Positions 7,964-16,818 of a stretch of DNA of 16,884 nt are shown piece by piece. Every line of letters starts with the position of its first letter. The stretch's first letter is position 1. The translations under genes and the position numbers were made by a program. The stretch is from Ectocarpus siliculosus (lineage: Eukaryota > Sar > Phaeophyceae > Ectocarpales > Ectocarpaceae): contig FN649729.1 in NCBI GenBank assembly GCA_000310025.1, forward strand, positions 1,875,229 through 1,892,112, written 5' to 3'. The notes below the pieces were generated by a model. The model was given only the letters and a program-made list of their open reading frames with translations, was not told where the DNA came from and searched no databases.

Positions 7964-9646
7964 GCCAGTCCTAGCACGACCAAACTCGACCCGCTCCGCT
8001 TCGTACACGCTCTCGTTGCTGTCCTTCCCAGTCGGTTCCTCGCTTTCTCCCTCGTTGCACTTAGGGTTCTTGGTCTGAAAATTCTCGCGCCGAAGGGTCA
8101 ACCAGCCCAGTCAGCTCGTCACCACCTGTCCACTCCTCATTTGATGGCAAAACCAGGTTACTGAGACAGTACAGCTCCCTCTAGCAAACATAGGGCCGTG
8201 TACATAGTGCCCGTCCACCTTTCTGGTGGCGTCTGCCTCCGCGCACAAAGATGAGATGGGCATTGCTGCCTGCACCGACGGCCTCGAGGCCCGCGCATCT
8301 GCACCTTTGTACCTGACGCACCAGTGCCGACCCAACTCCACCACTACGCACGCCTCGCGGCGGGTGCGCCGTAGCAAGAAGGTATCGGTCCCTTGAGGGT
8401 GAGTCTAGCCCTGCTCGCTAGAAAGGCCCCCCCCCTCGCTTTGGGTCATGCCTAAGCAAAACCTTGCCGAGGCAGCGAGGGGAAGAAGGGAGTTACAAAT
8501 CCTGGAATCACATCGGGAAGCAGTCTCTCCGCGCAGTGTTTTCGGTTATTCTGCCACAACTCGCGCTGTAGTGCTGATCCCAATTCGTGCACATCATCTA
8601 TGGATTGCCCACATGTAAAGACACACACACACCAATTTTCGTGAGATTTGGTCCACCCTACGTGGGTAACCAAAAGGCATCTAGGTGCGGTGCGTGCTTC
8701 CATGGCTTGGATTACCATGATATTTTTGGAGGTAGGATCATGATTGTTCTGGGGCCTCTCTGCTGACTACTGGAGTTAGAGTTGAATTTAGGCCGACTTT
8801 TGCAGGCCCACTGCCATCGCTGTAGTTCAGATCCCAAACCATGCACATCATACATTCATTCTATGGTCTTTCATCTCTACTATGGCGCGGAGTTTTGGCC
8901 GAATTGGGACTCTGAAGCGGGTAACCAACTTGGATGATAGTTGCTTCCCAGAGCTGAAAAGGTTGCGTGCAGCAGCAGGCAGGCAGCTTCAACTCAGATG
9001 TGATCGCGAGACATTTCTCCGGCTCAAAGCAAAATCAAAGGGTGAAACCAGCTTTCCGATAGAGGGTATGACTTGCTTGAGGCGCCCGCCTGTTTTGGTG
9101 AAACGACAAGGTCTGTGTAAGGGGCACGCGGTGGTGAAAGAACTGGGCTCGGCCATGTCCAATATGGGGAGGGGATGAAACAAAATTGACCCCGCTGAAA
9201 CCGGCGGCGTGATTTCTTGTCTGTACTTTTTTCTCAATTCCTATAGGCGCGAACACATGTGGTTAGCTGTCGGAATTTTTTTTTTGTGCGCCCTTGTCCA
9301 GATTCATGAGCCTAACAAAGTGTAAGATTGAACGAAGGAAATCTGGGGTTTGTGGCGCGGGACTGAATCGTACAGTGGCAAGGTAGGCAAGAAATTGCGG
9401 GGAAGTTTCATCGGGAGATTGGATGAGCACGGTGGTGATGACGTACATATTGGAGTACAACTTGAGCAGCTGCAGCAAGAACCAATAATAAGAGTGCACA
9501 CTGCAGCTGCTCCTGTGAGACCAAGGGGCGATCTGCCGTAGAGGTCATCGCGTGTGTGTTAGGTAAAGGTCAGGAGTGGGCTTCCGCTAGGTCATTGGCC
9601 GGAAAACCCTCCCGCCCTCCCTCCCGGGTTTTCGTGAAGAGGACCA
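7964..9646. other. Gene-poor stretch with one diverged direct repeat
   Basis: No recognised gene. A diverged repeat of about 40 bp is visible: 8562-8600 (cgctgtagtgctgatcccaa, then gtgcacatcat) and 8818-8855 (cgctgtagttcagatcccaa, then atgcacatcat), about 256 bp apart. An ATG-initiated frame of 98 codons (8882-9178) and several minus-strand frames of 80-90 codons exist, but none shows a known motif and frames of this size are expected by chance in this base composition. Confidence 0.45.
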
Positions 9647-9798
9647 GGGGTAGCGAGATGAGTTGTGACAGCCTGCCTAGGTTTACGTCTGTGTGTGGTG
9701 TATGTATGAGGAACCCGGGCAAGATTTGGCGTGGGGTACGCCCGGGTGACGAGATGAAGTCGTGGGGGTCCACGACTCAAAAATAATAAAAACTCCAG
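9647..9798 (+). repeat. Dispersed 152-bp repeat, copy 2
   Basis: This is the partner of 6115-6266, 7 substitutions apart. Both hairpins are perfect here: ACCCGGGC (9713-9720) with GCCCGGGT (9740-9747), and GTCGTGG (9759-9765), loop GGGT, CCACGAC (9770-9776). The A-rich tail caaaaataataaaaactcca follows. The copies bracket about 3.4 kb that encodes nothing resembling a retrotransposon protein, so a pair of long terminal repeats is possible but not supported. Confidence 0.8.
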
Positions 9799-9930
9799 AT
9801 TCAGGAGCGTGGAGGTGATGCATATGTGATAAAAAAACGCCAAACACATGAATCAGTACTTGCAGAGAACGACAGCAGCACAGCGTACCGGGCATTTGAT
9901 GCGTTCTGTTTGCATGCAGAGCTACATAAT

Positions 9931-10607
9931 GGGTCAACTGACTCACCGTGCGCGTTCCTCTAGTCCCCTTCCTGGTCGATGGGGGTTGTCCACCATGACG
10001 GTCGCCCACCCTCGTCCGTTTGTCTCTGTGGACCAGTTCCTGGGCCGGGCCCTCACGCTCCACAGCAGTCCTCGACGACGCGGTAGCCCTGGCTGGTGTA
10101 GCGTGCGAATCGTTAGTAGGTATCGTCTTGCTGCGGGCTTCACGATCGGGGCGGTCTGGCGTGAAGGGGACGATTAGAGAGTGTGTTTTGCGCACGAGAG
10201 CTATGGGTCAACTGACTCACCGTGCGCGTTCCTCTAGTCCCCTTCCTGGTCGATGAGGGTTGTCCACCATGACGGTCGCCCACCCTCGTCCGTTTGTCTC
10301 TGTGGACCAGTTCCTGGGCCGGGCCCTCACGCTCCACAGCAGTCCTCGACGACGCGGTAGCCCTGGCTGGTGTAGCGTGCGAATCGTTAGTAGGTATCGT
10401 CTTGCTGCGGGCTTCACGATCGGGGCGGTCTGGCGTGAAGGGGACGATTAGAGAGTGTGTTTTGCGCACGAGAGCTATGGGTCAACTGACTCACCGTGCG
10501 CGATCCTCTAGTCCCCTTCCTGGTCGATGAGGGTTGTCCACCGTGACGGTCGCCCACCCTCGTCCGTTTGTCTCTGTGGACCAGTTCCTGGGCCGGGCCC
10601 TCACTCA
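9931..10607 (+). repeat. Tandem repeat, 274-bp unit, two full copies plus a partial third
   Basis: Units start with GGGTCAACTGACTCACCGTG at 9931, 10205 and 10479, giving a period of exactly 274 bp twice. Units 1 and 2 differ at one base that I can see (gatgggggtt against gatgagggtt). The third copy has a few further changes and stops at about 10607, within the ...GGGCCCTCAC part. Because 274 is not a multiple of 3, the open frames rotate through all three phases, so the apparent proteins are artefacts of the repeat. The near identity suggests recent duplication, or collapse/expansion in the assembly. Confidence 0.93.
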
Positions 10608-10660
10608 GGCGGACAACCCTCATCGGCAAGGAAGGGGACTAGAGGAACGCGCACGGTGAG
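10490..10660. repeat. Fold-back: inverted copy of the repeat-unit start
   Basis: The left arm 10490-10542 begins CTCACCGTGCGCG. The right arm 10608-10660 is its reverse complement and ends CGCGCACGGTGAG. The arms are 53 nt with 4 differences, and the loop is 65 nt. At one position (GCGCGTTCC) the right arm matches units 1 and 2 better than its own neighbour unit 3, so it probably derives from a standard unit. The structure resembles a terminal-inverted-repeat or snap-back end. Confidence 0.85.
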
Positions 10661-10750
10661 GCTATGCCGTCCTCTCGGGCAGCAGCCGTGCCAAGTAGAC
10701 CCGCTTCAACCCCATGTGGGCCTTGCCGGCATCGAGGGAGGCGCTGGCGG

Positions 10751-10943
10751 CTAGTCTTCTTCCTCGTCCGAGGACAGCTCGGCAGTGGTAGACTCGTCGG
10801 GAGCCCTGAGCTTCCCCTTTGTATCAGTCTCCGAGTACTGAACATGGGCGCGCTTCCTTGTGCTGCGCCTAAGCGTAGGGGCAAGACTTGGGGCAGAAAA
10901 AATCATTAATCTTCGGCAGACCCTGCTGTTGCTGTTGTTGTTG

Positions 10944-10974
<31 letters not shown>

Positions 10975-11160
10975 GAGGCCTCCGCGCCCCGGGGCTTCGA
11001 CATTGCTGCCCCGCTGGCGCTCACAGCAGGCGGCTTCGCTGCGCCGTCGGGCCCCGTGGCTCCGCCCCGACATTTATCGGCGCCGTACCCGCTGGCGCTG
11101 GAACTGACACTTGACGATCCTGCCAACACCGGCGACTGTCTTGTCCCCTGCTGCGGGGGA
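10751..11160 (-). pseudogene. Possible minus-strand coding fragment with polyglutamine and acidic C-terminal tail
   Basis: On the minus strand, one frame (stop at 10869-10871) reads a Ser/Gly/Ala-rich segment, then 17 glutamines from mixed CAG/CAA codons (about 10923-10974), then GLPKINDFFCPKSCPYA. In another frame, just downstream and ending at TAG 10751-10753, the sequence reads RRSTRKRAHVQYSETDTKGK and ends SSDEEED. The charged, non-repetitive tail looks like genuine protein. The two parts need either a frameshift near 10870-10905 or a short intron; a GT-AG interval of about 60 nt is possible but short for this kind of genome. Plausible acceptors (cccccgcag, gttggcag) lie near 11140-11160 on the same strand. 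Family unknown. Confidence 0.3.
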
Positions 11161-11231
11161 CGTGACGGGCGAAATAACCCAAGTTGTTGGAACAATGGAC
11201 GGCGGTAATAGCGTCGTGCCTTACACTGCAT

Positions 11232-11930
11232 GCGTAGAGGGATGAACAGGAGGTAGACTGGGTGAGTTTTGATTCGGAAAAATGTCTTCGGTGCCGGGTA
11301 CGCACATCGACTGGGAACTGGGTAGCATTGTACTGTTGAGGCTAAGCATCAAATTCCCTTCGGCTGCACCAGAGAATACATCTCGACGATCGCCGGACGC
11401 TCTGGCTTGTCCAAAGCGGTACGTGTGTGACAACACTAATGCTTGTGTGGTCGTCCTTTTACAGATCGTCAACAGCCACGTTTGACCTTTAACCCCCGGA
11501 AGGTATGTACACCGCGTGAGAGAAAAGAACACCCCCTGACGAGTGATTAAAAGTTGGAGCAACGGCAACAAGAACATCAGAGCCCATCGGACGCACGGTG
11601 GGACTGCTACTACACACAAGCACACCCCTGAACAAGCAATATTTTAATCTCCACGGAGCTGGCGAGTTCTCATTCCGCCCACCAAGCCAACCCTCTGCCA
11701 CACCCTCCTGAAGGTGTGGTACACAGGAGCGTTCACAAATGCAACGGACGGCACGCCTCTTCGATACAGCGTCTCATTGCTCGTTCTATTTCGAGGAGCT
11801 CTCCCTTCGTTTTGCTTCCTTGAGCATAAATACTAAGGTCACAACCCAACCGAATGAAAATCAGGTTTTCTCTACAAAGAGACGACACATTCCGGCCGTC
11901 GTTGTTTGGTTTCCATTTCCCACAGCCACG
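11232..11930. other. No gene seen
   Basis: Mixed sequence without repeats that I can see. A minus-strand frame at 11733-11942 (70 codons) contains a stretch that looks protein-like (SKTKGELLEIERAMRRCIEE), but I recognise no family and found no clear exon boundaries. Confidence 0.4.
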
Positions 11931-12444
11931 ATGAAGGCGCAAGGAGATCTTGAAGGTGAGTCACTTCGACTTCCAGAAGAAGTACCCGACTGCAAGGGAA
12001 ATTACCCCACCCACGTGCAACCTGTTGACAGTGCCAAAAGAATGTCGTTGGTATCAAAAAGAGATCCTTGACGGCCAAAATAAGATCGACCCTAGACAGT
12101 GAACACCCCATCGCATCATCTCGTGCCTCCTCTTCATGTCAACGCCCAACGCAACCGCAAATAGAGCTCTCAGCGCACCGCGAAAACCACAAACCGGTCA
12201 CAACGTTGTTCTTGTTTGTGTCCCAGGGCCCACCTGTACGTCCGAAACTGCTGTAGTCGGATGCCGCATCGACCTTGGAGCGACGTTCTGGCCTGTCGTA
12301 GAGGTCTTCCGGCTCCACACCCTCCCGTGCCTGTCTCGCTTCGGCGGCCGCTGCCGCCGCACCGGCGGGCTGCTTGACCCCCAATGGGATTCAACACAGC
12401 AAGAAAACAAGAACGAGAGAGGCAGGGCGAACAGCGAGATATAA
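11931..12444 (+). other. Candidate two-exon small gene (weak)
   Basis: ATG at 11931 follows an acceptor-like tttcccacag. After MKAQGDLE the frame meets a consensus donor, GAAG|GTGAGT, at 11955/11956. A pyrimidine-rich acceptor ttgtttgtgtcccag ends at about 12229, and the phase-1 junction keeps a frame open for about 70 codons to TAA at 12442-12444. The product has no recognised domain. The opposite strand also offers a CAG|GTGGGC donor here, so strand is not settled. The call rests only on splice-site agreement and an open phase. Confidence 0.18.
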
Positions 12445-14961
12445 GCTTGGTGGACCAAATTAAGATGAAAACTCGTCGACTGGTGCCCCCTCCCCATGCA
12501 GTCAACCCCCAACACAAACACACCGCAACACGTGCCACACATTTCCTTGCATCGCTTCGTTCGGCTTGTTCGTGTTAGGCTTGGTCCTCTTCCGTGTCGG
12601 ACTGTCACCGATTCCACCACCGCGCCCTCGCTTGACGGCTCTGATGGTCCTTGGGCGTTTCTTCTGTACGAGGACTACGGCATACGTGGGCACGCAGCAG
12701 GATAGAGGCGTGGTGTCATTTCCCGCCCACCCACTCCTGTTGGCTTCGAAGGTGTTACGTTACCAAGGCATACTACGTTGCCTTTGGTTGGACAGAAAAT
12801 AGCAAAGATCTGCACCCCCGCACGATAACGTAGCCTGGGGTGTGTAAACCAGGAACCAGTGATCTCTCTGCCGCTCCATCTCAGACGCAATCGAATCCAG
12901 TTGCGCATGGCATGGTCACCCAGCGGTGTGGTTTCCTACGGGCACATCTTGGCCCGCGGACAAGACGACGTACATGTAGGAGAATAGAGAATACTCTGAA
13001 CTCTGAAGAGAGGGGCCTCACAGTTCGTCGGAGGGCTACTGTAGAGTAAGTACCTCTCCAGACCTGAAATCAGGCACGGTGCCCCAATTCCGTGACCTGT
13101 CTATCGCAATCTTACACAGTACTGTCAACATCGTAATATAATCTGAAGCCTGAGATCGCAGGGTCCTCAGACGGCTCCAGTCCCACGGAAAGAGCCGCCT
13201 TGTGGTGAAATCTCGCCGGTTGTTCGGCTACGCACATGTAGTCTAGTCTAATTCCAATTTGCAAACCCTGCACAAGGGTGGATTGGGGGAGTTTTTCCAC
13301 CGAACGGCGCTACACGTATAGGCTAATGTATGCATACGCTTTTTGGGGTGGAACCTTGCAGAAGACCTACGTCCAGCAGCAGTGTTTTTAGCTTTTTGTC
13401 GAACCCTTTGGTGTTAAGGAGGACCCGATTCGCAGGGTATCCGTCGATTGACTTTTACCAGAATCGGTACACCTTCGCATTGGTGTGTGTACTCACAACG
13501 CTCAGATCTGTCTCCCTCACACTGCTGTACGGCAACGTGACCTACTGCTGTACAGCCCTGCACAGCAGTCCGTTGGATTGCGACAACGCTGTCCCAGGTC
13601 CCTCCTCTCTCCTGGCGGTAGCTACAGTGGCTGTGGGGGTATCATCCATCGATTATCAGTGTATCATCCCCAGCAGATGTACGTGGAAGTACATAGTGAA
13701 GCGGAATATCGACGGTTTGAAGCATCGAATCATCGTGCACCTCGCGACTCACCTCTATCGCCCTGCTGTCGCTCATCCCTGGACCACCACAGGAGATTCG
13801 TGGCACTAAAATCGACACCTTCCCCAGCTATACCATTCGACCCACCATGCATGCCACAGAAACCACCGAGGTTCCCGAAGCTCTGTGTGCTTCGGATGCA
13901 CTGCGATCGTGCACAGCAAGAACGCCAAATACAACAGCAGTGACAGGTGACTGGTCGCCCCGAGAGATGCGGCGGGATTCAGCACCAAGAGAGTCGTCAT
14001 GTGCTGCTGCTGACGATGAAGTAAACTCCACACAATTCTGTACAACCTCAGCCACGCGGCATGAGCAACCAGTCCATTTTACCTGCCGTCACACGCGCAC
14101 GCACACTTGCAGCGAGGAGGAGAGGGCGGGACTGAGGGTTTATAGGGGGGCTCGCAGATGGCACTGCATCCCATATGCAGTTGTTTTGATTCCTCCGCAC
14201 TCCGCACCACACCTTCACGCTTCTGATCCAAGGAGGTAGATTGGGGACGGGATCAAGCAACAAACAAGGGGAGGAGTTACCGGAGCTCTTGGTTCAAAGT
14301 CTTTGGGTGGTGGCAGAAAACGAGAGGAGCGTGTTGCTGCAAGCGAGATACCACACTCGCCCCTGCGACCCGTTTTATTCGTCGGTGAGTTCCCGATTTG
14401 TTCCTTTGCACCTTGGCTTGCCTTGGGTAACCACTTGCTTTTGGTCGAGGCGTGCTCAGGTGCTCATTCTATCTGGAAAGAATGCCGCGACCAGCTGTAC
14501 CATTTGTCTTTCCCTTCCAATTATCGACCAGTGTGCTCTGTATTAGCGTTTATGCACGCTGTCGGTATTCCCGCTGTTGTTTCCAATCTGCGAGTAGAAA
14601 GAAAAGAAAAGAAGCTATCCCACCATCCACGTGCGTTCGCGTTTGCGGGAACGCGGGAAGCGCATGCTACAACAAGACGGTCTACTTTTCCGAACGAGAG
14701 CTTCTCTCACGCAGTTAGTTCATCGAAATCCCAGCAGCTTTGTCTATTGCACTGTGTGCACAGCAGCGCACAGCTTCAGTGCACAGCTTTCAGCAGCACG
14801 GCGTATTTTGAGTTCTATTCTCCCGCAAGCTCCCTGCGATAGTCTAATTGGTGATCGGAGGTGACGTGACTCTAAATCGCAGGCAGGTTGATTGGGTGTT
14901 TTCGGGATTGAAACTACGGTTGCCGTGTCGCCAAATCAACTCCGTGCAGGTCCCCTGAGCA
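12445..14961. other. Gene-poor stretch upstream of the LRR gene
   Basis: I find no recognised protein. Several frames of 130-180 codons overlap each other in different phases (13330-13809, 13847-14239, 14303-14842), with low-complexity, Ser/Thr/His-rich products and no motif. Near 14750-14790 there is a cluster of CACAGC/GTGCACAG repeats. The promoter and 5' untranslated region of the LRR gene should lie in the last few hundred bases; no clear TATA box was identified. Confidence 0.45.
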
Positions 14962-16405
14962 ATGGCTTCCACGGACCGTGAAGCACTGGTTGCCCTGTTT
15001 CGTTCGACCGGCGGGGCTGGATGGAGGCAGAGAGGCAACTGGGACACAGATGCTGCCATAGCGATATGGAATGGAGTCGAAGTCAACGACCAGGGCCGGG
15101 TGGTCAAGCTTTCCCTGAAATTGAAAAGCCTCCGAGGTGTACAAGGAGTTCTTCAGCATTTAGTCTACTGCTTGCACGTGCTTCGTGTGAAGATAAATGT
15201 GCTTGACCATCCCTACGAATTCGTGTAGTAGATGCCTGATTAACGCTTGCAGCTTCTAGAACACGCGGACACGTGTAGACTACTTACTCCCTGCACGCGT
15301 GGATACGTTTAGAAACAACTCATGTGTTGTTGAGAATTCCAGCAGCAACAGCCCTAGCAAACTCCAATTCTACAGGACCCATCCCACCAGGTATCAGCGC
15401 CTTGGAGAGCCTCAGCCTTGGCTACAACGAGTTAGATAGTGACCCCAGGACAGTCGAGCGTGAATTTTATTTCAACTTCTGGAGAAGCAAAATGCATGGA
15501 TCTCGCCTACGCGTTGGCAGGACCGTTTTTCTAGACGCCGGGGGATTTATTTTGTTTTCTTCCGCCAACTTCTTACTTTCCCTTCGTCTGGCAGGCAACA
15601 TCCCTCCAGAGCTAGGAGATCTCCGACAGCTGCAGACGCTATATCTCAACAGCAACCGCCTGACAGGTACCTATTTTATATTGATGGTCGGCTTGGTTTT
15701 TTTCTAGCATTGATCCATGGATGAATCTCGCCGATGCATACACGGGATTCATACTAAAATTCGATCACAAAATTTTAGATACTCACCGCTCAACTGGTTC
15801 CACCCGAGGTTAAGCGCTTGCAGTGCTGCCAGGTTCCCCAGCTCCAGTGGGATGGCACCTGCAGCGAAAAGACGAGACTAATTTATTCAGCGGGGGAAAG
15901 CACGAAAAATGTCCCGCCTTCTAGAGAAATGTTCAGCCGATGGCTTCCTTAACACCTACTCACCCACGCGTGGGTGAGTACGAAATTTCGCAATCTCGGA
16001 ACTCGCGGGACATCTTTTGCTACGAGTTGCGTTATTTGAGTAGGTGTTTCTAGAAGCCGGGGCATTTAGCTTTGATTCTTCCCGCTACATTATGGGTACT
16101 GTGTTCTCGTTTTTTCTCCTTCGATTGCAGGTCCCATCCCTGTGGAGCTTGGACGGCTCGCCGTACTGGAGTACCTCAGCCTTGGGGGGAACGAGCTAAC
16201 TGGTAAGTAATTTTGTTCCAGTTTCCAAGATGAATCCCGCCGATGCGTAGGCGTCCTCTTGAAAATCGAGAGGCGGGATAATATTTCTTGCTTTTTGGTC
16301 GCGCTTGATTTGAATTCGCCCTCCTGCCCGCAGGCCCCATCCCGCGGGAGCTCGGGAACCTCGCAGCGCTACAATACTTCAGCCTTGGATATAACGAGCT
16401 AAGCG
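14962..16405 (+). CDS. LRR protein gene, 5' part (N-terminal exon plus four LRR exons), continues beyond the window
   Basis: Predicted exons are 14962-15136, 15376-15438, 15595-15666, 16131-16202 and 16334-16405, all joined in phase 1 (454 coding nt, about 151 residues so far). Exon 1 reads MASTDREALVALFRSTGGAG, then NWDTD and GVEVNDQGRVVKLSL, the N-terminal cap I associate with brown-algal LRR and LRR-ROCO proteins. It has no signal peptide, so the protein is probably intracellular. ATG 14962 is chosen because the family starts here. Later exons each encode one LRR, such as GPIPVELGRL and LEYLSLGGNELTG, and are 72 nt except exon 2 (63 nt). Acceptors are ctacag, ctggcag, attgcag and cccgcag; donors are GTGTAC, GTGACC (weak), GTACCT, GTAAGT and GTGAGT. 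LRRs bind protein ligands; no kinase, TIR or Roc-COR domain is visible before the window end. Exon joins are inferred, not tested by RNA. Confidence 0.8.
15787..15858 (-). CDS. Inverted LRR exon inside an intron of the plus-strand LRR gene
   Basis: The minus strand carries a complete 72-nt LRR exon: acceptor CGCTGCAG, then GAIPLELGNLAALQALNLGW and NQLSG, then donor GTGAGTAT. Phase is 1 at both ends, like the plus-strand exons. It lies in the intron between plus exons 3 and 4. It cannot be used by the plus-strand transcript as oriented. It could belong to a minus-strand gene together with the exons at 16599 and 16819, or be a flipped cassette of this gene. Confidence 0.85.
15957..15980. repeat. 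Perfect 24-bp palindrome at the joint between inverted and direct cassettes
   Basis: The half-site TACTCACCCACG is followed at once by its exact reverse complement CGTGGGTGAGTA, with no spacer. It sits between the upstream intron half of the minus exon (15859-15956) and that of plus exon 4 (15981-16130), which are themselves inverted copies of each other. Each arm reads GGTGAGTA outward, resembling a splice donor on both strands. Confidence 0.9.
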
Positions 16406-16494
16406 GTGAGTTATGGAGCGCAACATGATTTTTGCATGATATTGGCAAATTCGGAGGAGACAAAAGAAAAATCTCCGCGCTTTCCGTACAAAGG

Positions 16495-16771
16495 TTTCGT
16501 GGACGCCAACTGCGTTGGCGTCTATTGACGCAGCACGCGGGATTCATGCAGGCAGAACTCGCAAGAAAACAGAACTCTTTTCGATCTTTTCAACTCACCA
16601 TCTAACTTGTTGCCGGAGAGGAAGAGGTACTTGAGGGCGCCAAGCTGTCCGAGCTGAGGCGGGATATGGCCTGCAGATGAACGATTCAACGCAGAGCAGT
16701 TTGGCAGGGTACAGAAAAAGTTATCCCGCGAGTTCTGAAGTTTCGTGGACGCCAACGCGTCGGCAGGATTC
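16495..16771 (-). repeat. Intron-borne repeat in the minus-strand LRR cassettes
   Basis: TTTCGTGGACGCCAAC occurs exactly at 16495-16510 and 16741-16756, each in the 5' part of an intron that follows a minus-strand LRR exon. On the minus strand the second copy extends to GAATCCTGCCGACGCGTTGG, the same motif as plus-strand intron sequence at 16229 (GAATCCCGCCGATGCGTAGG). At 16502-16522 the motif forms a hairpin, GACGCCAAC-TGC-GTTGGCGTC. Confidence 0.7.
16599..16670 (-). CDS. Minus-strand LRR exon
   Basis: Acceptor tcatctgcag (minus strand), then 72 nt encoding GHIPPQLGQLGALKYLFLSG and NKLDG, then donor GTGAGTTG; phase 1 at both ends. It would be spliced after the exon at 16819 in a minus-strand transcript. 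The separating intron is 148 nt (16671-16818). Confidence 0.85.
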
Positions 16772-16818
16772 TTATTTCGTGAACAAGAAAACTTTAAACT
16801 CTTGTTCGATTCTCTCAC

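Noticed and set aside
6115-9798. The 152-bp pair as long terminal repeats of one LTR retrotransposon
   Set aside because: The 3.4 kb between them has no gag, protease, reverse transcriptase or integrase, there is no primer-binding site that I can recognise, and the ends lack TG...CA.
9848-10530. Open frames of 60-170 codons on both strands in the tandem-repeat region
   Set aside because: They repeat the same peptides in shifted frames because the 274-bp unit is not a multiple of three; the DNA repeat explains them.
12139-12384. Minus-strand exon with Ala-rich and EDLYDRPERR-like sequence ending at a CAG|GTGGGC donor
   Set aside because: All three minus frames are open over the same stretch, and joining it to the next candidate exon (about 11998-12080) in phase requires a different frame from the attractive one. 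There is not enough to choose.
14303-14842. 179-codon frame just upstream of the LRR gene
   Set aside because: It uses a non-ATG-like start and overlaps another frame, and its product is Ser/His/Ala-rich with no domain. It probably covers promoter and untranslated sequence.
14962-15228. Continuous single-exon reading of the LRR start to the stop at about 15226
   Set aside because: After CGAG|GTGTAC at 15136 the residues no longer match LRR, whereas the phase-1 join to 15376 restores the GPIP pattern seen in all later exons.
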